NCBI GenBank assembly: GCA_937889545.1
Contig: CALAOT010000072.1
Coordinates: 1-64,000, forward strand
DNA: 64,000 nucleotides
Source: an uncultured Opitutaceae bacterium
GTDB lineage: Bacteria; Verrucomicrobiota; Verrucomicrobiia; Opitutales; Opitutaceae
Direction: 5' to 3'
The notes beneath the pieces were generated by a model, which did not search any database, was not told the DNA's origin, and saw nothing but the letters and a program-made list of their open reading frames with translations. Positions 1-8,423 of the stretch are shown here, piece after piece; the first letter of the stretch is position 1, and every line of letters starts with the position of its first letter. Position numbers and translations under genes: made by a program.

Positions 1-1
1 C

Positions 2-202
2 GCGCTCGCGGGCAGCCTCGCGGCGCTTGACCGCGCCGCCGAGCCGAACCTCTCCGCCACGGAGGTGCCGATCCTCGCGCCCATACGCCTGCTCGCCGCC
101 GCCGCCGCCAGACAGGACGAACGCGCGAGGCTCTCCGACGCCGAGTGGCGGGCGCGGGTGGTTTCGGCGGCGATGTCGGCCCGCGCGGCCGAGGCGCACT
201 GA
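2..202 (+). CDS. C-terminal end of an unidentified protein (cut by the window edge)
   Basis: An open frame runs from base 2 to a TGA at 200-202 and gives about 66 residues. They are Ala/Arg/Leu-rich and end MSARAAEAH. No start codon is visible, so this is the 3' end of a gene that begins outside the window. The sequence is helical in character and I recognise no family. It ends 34 bases before the sugar porter on the same strand, so it may belong to the same transcription unit. GC-rich third positions agree with real coding. The function is unknown. Confidence 0.55.
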   Translation, partial: ALAGSLAALDRAAEPNLSATEVPILAPIRLLAAAAARQDERARLSDAEWRARVVSAAMSARAAEAH

Positions 203-236
203 CCCGCGGTCCCGTCACAACATCAGGGAAGACCCC

Positions 237-2051
237 ATGCCCGCCCCGACTAACCCCGCCCCGGCCGCCCCAGGGACGTCAAAGACCGGCTACAACCGCC
301 TGCTCCTGCTTGTCGCCGGCCTGGGCGGCCTGCTCTACGGAATCGACGTCGGCATCATCGCCGGCGCGTTTCCATACCTGAAGGCGACCTCCGGCCTGGA
401 CGCCGACCAGCTTTCCTTCGTTGTCGCCGCGGTCCTCTTCGGCAGCGCGGTGTCCACCCTGGTCGCCGGCATGCTCGCCGACTGGATGGGCCGCAAGAAC
501 TTGATGACGGTGGCCGGGGTCCTCTTCGTCGCCAGCATCCCGATGATCGCCCTGTCGCACGGGTACGCGCCGCTGCTCACCGGCAGGCTGCTCCAGGGAA
601 TCAGCGGCGGTCTCGTCGGCGTCGTCATCCCCCTTTACCTGGCGGAATGCCTGGAATCAGGAAACAGGGGGAAGGGCACCGCCGTGTTCCAATGGCTGCT
701 GGTGTTCGGGTTTGTCGTCGCATCCGTTGTCGCCCTCTATTTCAGCTACAAGGTCGACACGGTCGCGAAGCTGGGCGACCCGGGCAAGCTCTTCGCCGTG
801 AACGACTCGGCGTGGCGCAGCATCTTCTGGCTGTCGCTGCCTCCCGGGATCCTCTTCGTGATCGGAAGCCTTGTCGTGGCCGAGTCCCCTCGCTGGCTGT
901 TCCTGCGCGGCAGGAAGGACGAGGCCCACAGGGCGCTCCTTCGTTCGCGCGACGAGGGCCAGGCCGACCTCGAGCTAATGGAGATGGAGGCGAACGCCGA
1001 CGCCGAGAAGGGGAAGTCCTCCGCCCGAGCCGGTGGCGCCAGGGAGTCGCTCCTCAGCCGGAAGTACGTGATCCCGTTCATCCTCGCGTGCGTGATCCTC
1101 GCCTGCAACCAGGCGACCGGGGTCAATTCCATCATCGGCTACAACGCGGACATCTTCATCCAGGGCGGCCTCTCCGACGTCCAGGCCCACTACGGCAACC
1201 TGCTCTTCACGCTCGTCAACTTCTTCATGACGATGGTCGCCGTCATGCTCGTCGACCGCAAGGGGCGCAAGTTCCTGCTCACGATCGGCACGGCCGGGAT
1301 CATCGCCTCCCTCGTCGCAGTCGGCTCGCTTTTCCATCGGACAGAGAAGCTCCGCGTCGACGCCCGGGAGGCCGTCCAGGCGTCCGTCGGCCCGGGCCAG
1401 AACGTGACGATCGCCTTCAATGCGGACTCCGCAAGACGGATGCTGGCGACGGCCGGCGACGCCGGCAGGACGCTCATGGGCAGGCCATTGACGCTGAGCG
1501 TGATCTACTCGTACGGCGGCTTCAGGTCCGCGACCGCCGTCATGCGCTCAGATGATGCGGCCGCGAGGCCGGTCGAAATCGACCGCGAGGGAGGGCTCCC
1601 CAGCAACAGGGTGAGCGCGTTCCTGTCGAACCCGTTCGCCAGTCTGGAACGGGCGAAGGCCGCCCCGCTCAAGATCGAGAATGCCCTGGTGACGCCCGTC
1701 CCCAGCACGCGCAACGGCTGGCTGACCGCCCTCTTCACGTTCAGCTTCATGGCCTTCTTCGCGATCGGCCCCGGCGTCGTCGTCTGGCTGGCGCTCTCCG
1801 AGCTCATGCCGACCCGGATACGGTCCAACGGCATGAGCATCGCCCTAACGCTCAACCAGGCCGTCTCCACGACGATCGCCGCCGTGTTCCTGCCTACGGT
1901 CGGCAGGTTCGGCTATTCGACGATGTTCTTCCTGTTCGCCGGCTTCACGGTCGTCTATTTCATAACGGCCGCATTCTTCCTTCCCGAGACGAAGGGAAAG
2001 ACCCTTGAGGAGATCGAGCAGCATTTCGAAGGGGCGCCGAGAAAGGCCTGA
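237..2051 (+). CDS. Sugar porter family MFS transporter with a large extracytoplasmic insertion
   Basis: A 12-helix major facilitator of the sugar porter type, predicted to import a monosaccharide across the inner membrane. Family marks include the helix 1 segment GLLYGIDVGIIAG, the loop signature DWMGRKN, PRWL after helix 6, a second DRKGRKF and the C-terminal PETKGKTLEEIE. The ATG at 237 is chosen because AGGGAAG lies five bases upstream; the frame is open further 5' but that part is Arg/Pro-rich and not protein-like. At 604 residues it is longer than the usual 450-500. The excess is a soluble stretch of about 125 residues (about 366-490) between helices 9 and 10, on the extracytoplasmic side. 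The aldose epimerase follows after 40 bases, which suggests co-transcription. The exact sugar cannot be read from sequence. Confidence 0.9.
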   Translation: MPAPTNPAPAAPGTSKTGYNRLLLLVAGLGGLLYGIDVGIIAGAFPYLKATSGLDADQLSFVVAAVLFGSAVSTLVAGMLADWMGRKNLMTVAGVLFVASIPMIALSHGYAPLLTGRLLQGISGGLVGVVIPLYLAECLESGNRGKGTAVFQWLLVFGFVVASVVALYFSYKVDTVAKLGDPGKLFAVNDSAWRSIFWLSLPPGILFVIGSLVVAESPRWLFLRGRKDEAHRALLRSRDEGQADLELMEMEANADAEKGKSSARAGGARESLLSRKYVIPFILACVILACNQATGVNSIIGYNADIFIQGGLSDVQAHYGNLLFTLVNFFMTMVAVMLVDRKGRKFLLTIGTAGIIASLVAVGSLFHRTEKLRVDAREAVQASVGPGQNVTIAFNADSARRMLATAGDAGRTLMGRPLTLSVIYSYGGFRSATAVMRSDDAAARPVEIDREGGLPSNRVSAFLSNPFASLERAKAAPLKIENALVTPVPSTRNGWLTALFTFSFMAFFAIGPGVVVWLALSELMPTRIRSNGMSIALTLNQAVSTTIAAVFLPTVGRFGYSTMFFLFAGFTVVYFITAAFFLPETKGKTLEEIEQHFEGAPRKA

Positions 2052-2091
2052 GCGGCTGTTTTTGATCGATAACCCGACCCGACCCCCGATC

Positions 2092-3231
2092 ATGGACTGC
2101 AAGGGTACCACGCCGCCCCGGGCCGCACGCAGCCGGATTGCCCGACTCATCGGGGCCGCCGCCCTCATCCTCTCCCCACACCCCATGGCAGCAAGCACGG
2201 CCAAGTCCACGTTCGGAACCATGCCCGACGGCACCGCCGTCGAGCTCTACACTTTGACCAACGCCAACGGCCTGGTCTGCAAGGTGATCACCTACGGGGC
2301 CGTGATCACGGAGCTCGATGTCCCCGACCGAAGCGGGAAGCTCGGCGACGTCGTGCTCGGCTTTGACAACCTGCCCCAGTACATCAGGGACAGCCCCTGC
2401 TTCGGCGCCGTGGTCGGCCGGGTCGCCAACCGGATCGCGAAGGGCCGCTTCGTCGTCGACGGCAAGACCTACACCCTGGCGGTCAACAACGGGCCGAACA
2501 CCCTGCACGGGGGGATCTTGGGGTTCGACAAGATCGTCTGGAAGGCCGAGGCCGCGGAAACGCCCGAGGGCCCGTCCGTCGTCTTCCGTCACGTCAGCCC
2601 CGACGGCGACGAGGGATTCCCCGGCGCGCTTGCTGTCCGGATGACCTACACCCTCACGAACGCGAACGAGCTCCGGTTCGACTACGAGGCGACCACCGAC
2701 AAGACGACGCCCGTCAACCTGACCAACCACAGCTATTTCAACCTCGCATGCAAGGGCGACATCCTGGGCCACGTGCTGCAGCTGAAGGCGCGGAAGTACA
2801 CGCCCGCCGACGCCGGCCTTATTCCAACGGGGGCCATCGAGGACGTCGCGGGCGGCCCGCTCGACTTCACCAAGGGCAAGCCGATCGGCCGCGACATCGA
2901 AAAGCTTTCCGCCACGCGGGGCTACGACCATAACTTCGTGATCGACGGAGGCGGCCTCGGCCTAGTGCTCGCGGCCCGGGTGATCGAGCCAGTTTCGGGC
3001 CGGGCGATTGAGGTCCTGACGGACCAGCCGGGCGTGCAGCTCTACACCAGCAACTCGTTCAACGGGACGCTCGCGGGCAAGTACGGCCTGGCGTTCCCGC
3101 TGCACGCCGGCCTCTGCCTCGAGACCCAGCACTACCCCGACTCCGTCAACAAGCCCAGCTTCCCCTCGACGCTCCTGCGCCCAGGGGAGACGCTTCGCAG
3201 CACGACGGTCTACCGGTTCTCCGCGAAGTGA
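2092..3231 (+). CDS. galM: Aldose 1-epimerase (mutarotase), probably exported
   Basis: Interconverts alpha and beta anomers of aldoses such as glucose or galactose. The GalM family is shown by NRIAKGRF, TLHGG (about residue 136), SPDGDEGFPG, TNHSYFNL with the catalytic His (about 209) and LETQHYPDS with the catalytic Glu region (about 343). The start at 2092 gives 379 residues with a basic, hydrophobic N-terminus resembling a signal peptide (RLIGAAALILS); a start at 2185 would give a cytosolic form. It lies 40 bases after the sugar porter on the same strand and converges on the GH13 gene, whose stop falls within the same short hairpin. It probably supplies the anomer used by the porter. Confidence 0.93.
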   Translation: MDCKGTTPPRAARSRIARLIGAAALILSPHPMAASTAKSTFGTMPDGTAVELYTLTNANGLVCKVITYGAVITELDVPDRSGKLGDVVLGFDNLPQYIRDSPCFGAVVGRVANRIAKGRFVVDGKTYTLAVNNGPNTLHGGILGFDKIVWKAEAAETPEGPSVVFRHVSPDGDEGFPGALAVRMTYTLTNANELRFDYEATTDKTTPVNLTNHSYFNLACKGDILGHVLQLKARKYTPADAGLIPTGAIEDVAGGPLDFTKGKPIGRDIEKLSATRGYDHNFVIDGGGLGLVLAARVIEPVSGRAIEVLTDQPGVQLYTSNSFNGTLAGKYGLAFPLHAGLCLETQHYPDSVNKPSFPSTLLRPGETLRSTTVYRFSAK

Positions 3232-3245
3232 CCGAGCCCGGTCAC
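3228..3245. terminator. Hairpin shared by two convergent stop codons
   Basis: The dyad GTGACCG-AGCC-CGGTCAC has a perfect 7 bp stem and a 4 nt loop. It contains the TGA of the epimerase (plus strand) and the TGA of the GH13 enzyme (minus strand). There is no clear T-run on either side, so it may slow or end transcription from both directions only weakly. The structure is seen; the function is inferred. Confidence 0.4.
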
Positions 3246-5689
3246 ATCGCGGAAAACCACAGCGCGCAACCCAGGGACGGCACCTCCAGGTCCGCCCCGA
3301 CCCTGCGGGTCGCGGCGCGGCTGCCCGGCGGGATGAACCGGTCGTGGTCGGCGAGCTGCCTCCAGGCTCCCCAGCCCGCGACGTCCCCGATCGCAATCGT
3401 GACATCGGCCGACGTCGGATTGATCGCGTACAGCAGGCGCTCCGTCCCCTTCGACAAATCCGCGTTCAGGACCACGGCGAGCGGCGCTCCGCCCCCGCTG
3501 AAGAACCGGAAATAGCCCTCCGAGGGCCGGCTGAAATGCCGGAGAAGCCGGCCGCGCGCGCTCCTGCGGAACGCGATCCAGTCCGCAAAGTAGGCGTGCG
3601 TCGCCAGGTGGCGGTACATCCGCCTGTAGTCCAGGGCGTTCACGTCGCCGCGCCTGTAGGTGTTGCCCAGCCCGCCCTTAGAGCGGAGGAAGTCCTGGCC
3701 CTGCGCGATCATCGGGATCCCTACCGACATGAAGAGCACGGACGCCATGAGGTGCGTGCGCCGCACGTCGTTGGGCGTCGGGTGGGTGCCGTCAAACCCC
3801 GGGTTCTCGGTGATGGAGTCGAGCCACGTCTGGTCGTCGTGCGACTCGGTGTAGTTGACGGTCTGGGCCGGCCATTTCGCGAAGTACCAGGGCGAGCCGC
3901 GAAGGAAGTACTCGAGCCGCTCCGCCGATCCCCCGCCGCGCACGTATTCCTTCAGGAAGTTCCTGAAGCCGTCGTTCCAGGAGGCCCAGCCCGTGTCGCG
4001 CAGCGCCCCCGCGATGTGGCCGCGGAAACTCCAGGGCTCGGCGATCAGGATCACACCGGGCTTCACGCGCTTGAGCGCGATCTCGACCTCCCTGAGCACG
4101 TCGATCCCCAGGATCTCCGCGAGGTCGAACCTGAACCCGTCGACCCCGTAGGCCTCGATCAGGTGGATGCAGCTGTCGATGATGAGCCTTTTCGCCATCG
4201 CCGCGCTCGCGCGGACGTCGTTGCCGCAGCCGCTCCAGTTGGCCAGGCTGCCCTCCGAATCCTGCTCGAGGTAGTAGAGCCGGTCGATGAAGAGAAGATG
4301 GGGGGGGTCGCCCACATGGTTGTAGACGACGTCCAGGACGACCGCGATCCCCCGGGCATGAAACGCCTTCACGAGCTGCTGGAGCTCGCGGACGCCCGAG
4401 GCGTCGGCCGGCGCGAGCGAGTAGCTGCTCTCGGGGGCGAAGAAACCGGTTGGCATGTACCCCCAATTGTATTCCTCGGGCGCCCTGCCGTCGAACTGCT
4501 GCAGGGGCTGGAGCTCCACGCAGTTGACGCCGAGGTGGTGCAGGTAGAAATCGGTGTCCTCGACCCACTTGAGCAGGCCGGAGAATCCCCGCCGCTCCAA
4601 GGCCGGCGCCTTCACGGGAGCCCTTGCGGACAGGTCGCGCAGGTGGGCCTCGACGATGACCAGGTCCTGCCAGGCGGGCGTCCGGAAATCGGCGTCGCCC
4701 CGGCCCACCCATTCCCGGGCGAGCACTATGCCCGGGCCGCCGCCGTCTGCCGCCGCCAGGGCGTAAGGGTCGAGCACGTCGGTTCTCACCGCATGGCCCC
4801 CCTCCCCCTCGTCCGCCCCTTCAATCGTGTACCAGTAGAACCAGCCGTGAAGGTTCTGGTCGAGCTCGACCTCCCACGTGCCCTCGGCCCCGTGCGAGTC
4901 GCCCCTCCTCGCCAGGGGGAATGCGCCGGCCGCACCCTTCTGCGCAAGGTCGTTGCAGGCGTGGACCGTCACCGACTCCGCCCTGGGAGCGAAGATCCGG
5001 AACGTGGTCGACGGCCCGGAGACGAGCGCGCCCAGCGGCAGGTCCGTCCCCAGGTCGAAGAAGAAGTCCCCGGGAACGAGCCGCAGCGAGCCGCTGGAGG
5101 CGTCCGCGCCCGCGGCGACGGACCATGCCCCGGCCAGGTCCAGCGCCGCCCGGAGCTCGAAGCGCCACAGGTGGCCCCCGGTCCGGTAGGGATCGATGAA
5201 TCGGTTGATGTTTCCCGCGTCGTCCTGGACGCTGTTGGGCGCGTCGTCCAGCGGATGGAGCCACTGGTTCTCCCCGGTGACGAACTTGAACCGAAGGTCG
5301 TCGCCTCGCATCACCCTGTCGGCCGGACCGGTCCAAATCAGCACCTGTTCGCCCTCCAGCTTGGCGGGCTTCAGGCGCCAGGCCTCGTCGCCCACGGCCG
5401 CCTGCCAGCCGTTGAACGCGCCGGCCACGTACACCCGGTCGGCCGCGGGATCGACGCCGCCGTGCTTGATGGGAAGCGCGAACGCCAGGGTGGCCGCCTC
5501 CCTCAGGAAATAGCTGTAGGTCTTCGCCGCCGTCAGGTCGGGCGCCCTCCCGAACCCGACCACCTCGACTCCCCCGGAAAGCGCGATCGCCGGGGGCGCG
5601 GAAGACCCCCAGTCGCGGTCAAACTCGACGATCCCCGAGGAGAGCGAATCGAGCCAGGCGCGTACGAGGCGGGGGGCGTTCTTTGACAT
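3242..5689 (-). CDS. Pullulanase / glycogen-debranching type GH13 alpha-glucan hydrolase
   Basis: Hydrolyses or debranches alpha-1,4/1,6-glucans such as glycogen or pullulan. An N-terminal sandwich region resembling CBM48 (about 90-175, with VAGAFNGW) precedes a GH13 barrel. All four conserved regions are present: VVYNHVGD (about 450), GFRFDLAEI with the nucleophile Asp (about 520), LIAEPW with the acid/base Glu (about 546) and NYTESHDDQ with the transition-state Asp (about 611). No signal peptide is seen, so it is probably cytosolic. The ATG at 5689 gives 815 residues; starts up to 5734 are possible but add an Arg-rich stretch. Subclass (pullulanase, isoamylase or a related debranching enzyme) is not certain. 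Confidence 0.88.
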   Translation of the reverse strand: MSKNAPRLVRAWLDSLSSGIVEFDRDWGSSAPPAIALSGGVEVVGFGRAPDLTAAKTYSYFLREAATLAFALPIKHGGVDPAADRVYVAGAFNGWQAAVGDEAWRLKPAKLEGEQVLIWTGPADRVMRGDDLRFKFVTGENQWLHPLDDAPNSVQDDAGNINRFIDPYRTGGHLWRFELRAALDLAGAWSVAAGADASSGSLRLVPGDFFFDLGTDLPLGALVSGPSTTFRIFAPRAESVTVHACNDLAQKGAAGAFPLARRGDSHGAEGTWEVELDQNLHGWFYWYTIEGADEGEGGHAVRTDVLDPYALAAADGGGPGIVLAREWVGRGDADFRTPAWQDLVIVEAHLRDLSARAPVKAPALERRGFSGLLKWVEDTDFYLHHLGVNCVELQPLQQFDGRAPEEYNWGYMPTGFFAPESSYSLAPADASGVRELQQLVKAFHARGIAVVLDVVYNHVGDPPHLLFIDRLYYLEQDSEGSLANWSGCGNDVRASAAMAKRLIIDSCIHLIEAYGVDGFRFDLAEILGIDVLREVEIALKRVKPGVILIAEPWSFRGHIAGALRDTGWASWNDGFRNFLKEYVRGGGSAERLEYFLRGSPWYFAKWPAQTVNYTESHDDQTWLDSITENPGFDGTHPTPNDVRRTHLMASVLFMSVGIPMIAQGQDFLRSKGGLGNTYRRGDVNALDYRRMYRHLATHAYFADWIAFRRSARGRLLRHFSRPSEGYFRFFSGGGAPLAVVLNADLSKGTERLLYAINPTSADVTIAIGDVAGWGAWRQLADHDRFIPPGSRAATRRVGADLEVPSLGCALWFSAM

Positions 5690-5739
5690 TCGGATGGAAC
5701 CTTGGAGCATCCGGCGTACCGCCCGGACGGGCAATCCGG

Positions 5740-5747
5740 AAAGCGCC
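5740..5747 (+). promoter_or_regulatory. Ada-box-like octamer upstream of the alkylation-repair genes
   Basis: AAAGCGCC lies 82 bases before the ATG of the ada-alkA fusion, in the divergent intergenic region. It matches the E. coli Ada box AAAGCGCA at 7 of 8 positions. One octamer in GC-rich DNA can arise by chance, so this is only a pointer to self-regulation by the Ada-type domain. Confidence 0.2.
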
Positions 5748-5828
5748 GCGCGCGGAATTGCACCGAAAGAATGCGGACGACACCGCAGCCCGGCTTTGAT
5801 AGGGTTGGCTCCTCAAACAGCCCTGCCC

Positions 5829-7268
5829 ATGAGAATGTCCCGCGCCCACATGCTCTCCCGGTTCCTCGCGAGCGACCCGGCGTGGAACGGCCGGTTCTTC
5901 ACGGGGGTCCTCACCACGGGGGTCTATTGCCTGCCCTCGTGCAGGGCGCGCAAGCCCAGGGCCGAGAACATCCGGTTCTTCCCCTCGTGCGACGCCGCGC
6001 GCTCCGCCGGCCTGCGGCCCTGCCTGAAGTGCCATCCCGACGACTTTGCCCGCGGTGCAGATCCCGTCCTAGAGTCCATTGAGGCGCTCGTAGCCGAGGT
6101 GCGCGCGGATCCCGGGCGGTTCAGGGACGCGGGATCCGTCGTCAGACGATCGGGATTCGGCACGACCCGCTGCTTCGAGCTGTTCCGGCAGCACTATCAC
6201 GCCACGCCCGCCGACCTGCTCCTCCGCGCCAAGGTCGACGCGGCAACGCGCCTGCTCGTGGGCTGCGACTCCCCCCTGGCCGACGTCGCCCTTTCGGCCG
6301 GATTCGAGTCGCTGTCGGTGTTCCACGAGCACTTCCGCTCGCACAACGGGATGACGCCCACTGCCTACCGGGGCCTCCGCTCGGAGGTTGCGTTCGCCGT
6401 GGACCTTCCGACCGGATATCCCCTCCCCCACCTGCTCCGGACCCTCGGACGGGATCCTCAAAGCGTCACGGAGCGGCTCGCCGGGGCGTTCTATGAGACC
6501 GCCGCGAAGCTCGACGGGGTGCCGGCGCTTATGAGGATTCATTTCGCGCGCGGCCGCGCCGAGGTCTCCCTGGGCGGAGCGGCCGCTGCCGGTCCAAGCC
6601 AGAGGATCGCGGCGCACCGCCTTGTCGCAGGGCTCCTTGGCCTCGACCAAGACGCGGCGGCGTTCGCCCGCCTGGCCCGGCGCCTAGGCGTGGCGAGACT
6701 CGTCTCGGGGCGGGCAGGCCTTCGCCTGAGCCGGACGCCGGGCGTCTGGGACGGGCTCCTGTGGTCGATCATCGGCCAGCAGATCAACTTTTCGTTCGCA
6801 TGCCTTCTCAAGCGCCGCCTCGTCGAGAACACGGGGACGCCGCTTCCGGGCGGGCTGTTCTCGCTGCCGGCGCCCGCGGCCGTCGCCCGTCTCGAACCCT
6901 CCGACCTTCGCCCTTGGCAGTACTCGAGGCAGAAGGCCGAGTACCTTGTCGGTGCCGCCCGGCTCGTCGCAGAAGGCAAGCTCGACCTCGCCGCGCTGCC
7001 GTCGATGTCTGCGACGCGGGCCGAGCGCACCCTGCTCGCCGTGCGCGGCCTCGGCCCCTGGTCCGTGAACTACCTCATGATGCGCTCCCTCGGTTTCGCC
7101 GACTGCGTTCCCATCGGCGACACCGGCGTCACGAGCGGCCTGCAGGCCCTCTTCAGGCTAGAGGAGCGCCCCGACTCGGACGCCACGCGGCGCCTGATGT
7201 CCGTCTTCTCCCCGCATCGAAGCCTCGCAACCGCCCATCTCTGGCAGATCAACAGACCACCGCCATGA
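5829..7268 (+). CDS. Ada-type methyl-acceptor / AraC regulator fused to AlkA DNA-3-methyladenine glycosylase
   Basis: Senses and repairs DNA alkylation damage. Domains in order: an Ada zinc domain with Cys34, Cys38, Cys65 and Cys68, Cys34 matching the methylphosphotriester acceptor of E. coli Ada; an AraC-type helix-turn-helix (about 85-185); an AlkA N-terminal region; and an HhH-GPD glycosylase (about 290-470) with GLGPWSVNY and the catalytic Asp431 in PIGDTGV. The 479-residue length fits this known fusion family. ATG 5829 is used; ATG 5835 is two codons in. The next gene, ogt, starts inside this stop codon (ATGA), so the two are translationally coupled. The fusion joins the regulator and base-excision repair; Ogt supplies the direct-reversal activity. 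Confidence 0.93.
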   Translation: MRMSRAHMLSRFLASDPAWNGRFFTGVLTTGVYCLPSCRARKPRAENIRFFPSCDAARSAGLRPCLKCHPDDFARGADPVLESIEALVAEVRADPGRFRDAGSVVRRSGFGTTRCFELFRQHYHATPADLLLRAKVDAATRLLVGCDSPLADVALSAGFESLSVFHEHFRSHNGMTPTAYRGLRSEVAFAVDLPTGYPLPHLLRTLGRDPQSVTERLAGAFYETAAKLDGVPALMRIHFARGRAEVSLGGAAAAGPSQRIAAHRLVAGLLGLDQDAAAFARLARRLGVARLVSGRAGLRLSRTPGVWDGLLWSIIGQQINFSFACLLKRRLVENTGTPLPGGLFSLPAPAAVARLEPSDLRPWQYSRQKAEYLVGAARLVAEGKLDLAALPSMSATRAERTLLAVRGLGPWSVNYLMMRSLGFADCVPIGDTGVTSGLQALFRLEERPDSDATRRLMSVFSPHRSLATAHLWQINRPPP

Positions 7269-7753
7269 CCGACACGACCAACTATCATTTCACGCAGTTC
7301 AGCACGCCGATGGGCAACTTCTGCCTGGCGGTCGACCCGGCCGGGGCCGTCGCGGCCACCGCGTTCGGGGAAAAGGGCGCCCTCCGCGGCAGGCTGCGCG
7401 GCGCCTCCCTCGTGCGCAACGACCGCACGACGGCCGCGGCGAGGAAGCAGGTCGAGGCATGGTTTCGCGGCAGCAGGCGCGACTTCTCGATCGAGCTCTC
7501 CCCGAGGGGCACGCCCTTCCAGCGCCGCGTCTGGGACGCGCTCCGGAGGATTCCCTACGGGCAAACCCGCTCCTATGGCGAGGTGGCCCGGATGGTCGGA
7601 AGCTCGCCGCGGGCCGTCGGGGGCGCAAACGCGGCGAACCCGATCTGCCTCATCGTGCCGTGCCACCGCGTGGTCGGATCCGACGGATCGCTCACCGGCT
7701 ATGCGTTCGGCGAGGACACCAAGCGGCGACTGCTCGAAATTGAGGCGCCATAG
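7265..7753 (+). CDS. ogt: Methylated-DNA--protein-cysteine methyltransferase
   Basis: Removes O6-alkyl groups from guanine by irreversible transfer to its own cysteine. The active-site motif IVPCHRVVG is present with Cys133; it is preceded by GTPFQRRVWDALRRIPYG and SYGEVARMVGSSPRAVGGANAAN-type residues that form the DNA-binding wing and Asn hinge. The 162-residue length is normal. The ATG at 7265 overlaps the TGA of the ada-alkA fusion by four bases. Its stop lies three bases from the trpF stop on the other strand, so transcription converges here with essentially no spacer. Confidence 0.95.
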   Translation: MTDTTNYHFTQFSTPMGNFCLAVDPAGAVAATAFGEKGALRGRLRGASLVRNDRTTAAARKQVEAWFRGSRRDFSIELSPRGTPFQRRVWDALRRIPYGQTRSYGEVARMVGSSPRAVGGANAANPICLIVPCHRVVGSDGSLTGYAFGEDTKRRLLEIEAP

Positions 7754-7756
7754 CGG

Positions 7757-8410
7757 TCAGCGGCCCATGGCCTTATGCACCGCCGTCACGAACGCCTTCA
7801 GCCTCGCGTGATCCTTCACACCCGGGGCGGACTCGACGCCGCTGTTCACGTCGACGAACCGGGCCCCCGTCTTGGCTAGGGCCTCGCCGATATTCTCGGG
7901 GTTGAGGCCGCCGGAGAGGACCCAGGTCTTCCCGGGCTGCTTCTGGCGGTGGCTCTTGAACTTCGACCAGTCTCCCGCCTTGCCCGTCCCGCCGAAGAGG
8001 GCCGTGTCGAACGCGTCGAGCAGGATTCCCCGCGACAGGCCAAGCCACGACGCCGGGACGTCGACCTCCGGCGGCAGCTTGGGGGCGAGCCAGAGGGTCT
8101 CGGCGCCCACCGAATGCGTCCAGCTCTCGATCCTCGCGAGCGGCAGATCATGCCGGAAATGCACCTGGAAATGGTCAAACCCCTCGCCGCGCAATGCCAG
8201 GAGCGCTTCCGGATAGGGTTCGACCGTCACCGCCACCTTGTGCCGTTCGGGAAGCCGCCCCGCCATCGACCGGTATTGCTTGATGGAGACATACCTGGGG
8301 GATTTGGGGCACAGGACGAATCCGAGAAAGTCGGCGCCGCAGGCGTCGGCGAACCTGGCGTCCGCGAGCGACGTCAACCCGCACACCTTTATCTGGATCC
8401 CGTCGACCAT
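7757..8410 (-). CDS. trpF: Phosphoribosylanthranilate isomerase
   Basis: Third step of tryptophan synthesis, an Amadori rearrangement of N-(5-phosphoribosyl)anthranilate. The TIM-barrel hallmarks are visible: KVCGLT with catalytic Cys10, LLDAFDTALFGGTG with the catalytic Asp (D132), LSGGLNPENI and DVNSGVESAPGVKD for phosphate binding. The 217-residue length is typical. It is the last gene of the minus-strand run ilvH-ilvC-hemC-hemD-degT-trpF, 13 bases after the aminotransferase. No other trp gene is in the window, so the pathway is dispersed in this genome. Confidence 0.95.
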   Translation of the reverse strand: MVDGIQIKVCGLTSLADARFADACGADFLGFVLCPKSPRYVSIKQYRSMAGRLPERHKVAVTVEPYPEALLALRGEGFDHFQVHFRHDLPLARIESWTHSVGAETLWLAPKLPPEVDVPASWLGLSRGILLDAFDTALFGGTGKAGDWSKFKSHRQKQPGKTWVLSGGLNPENIGEALAKTGARFVDVNSGVESAPGVKDHARLKAFVTAVHKAMGR

Positions 8411-8423
8411 GGCTCGACCGTTC

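Noticed and set aside
3344-5686. A 780-codon open frame on the plus strand
   Set aside because: It lies antisense to the GH13 gene, has Arg/Pro/Val-biased shadow composition and no domain; the minus strand has all GH13 motifs.
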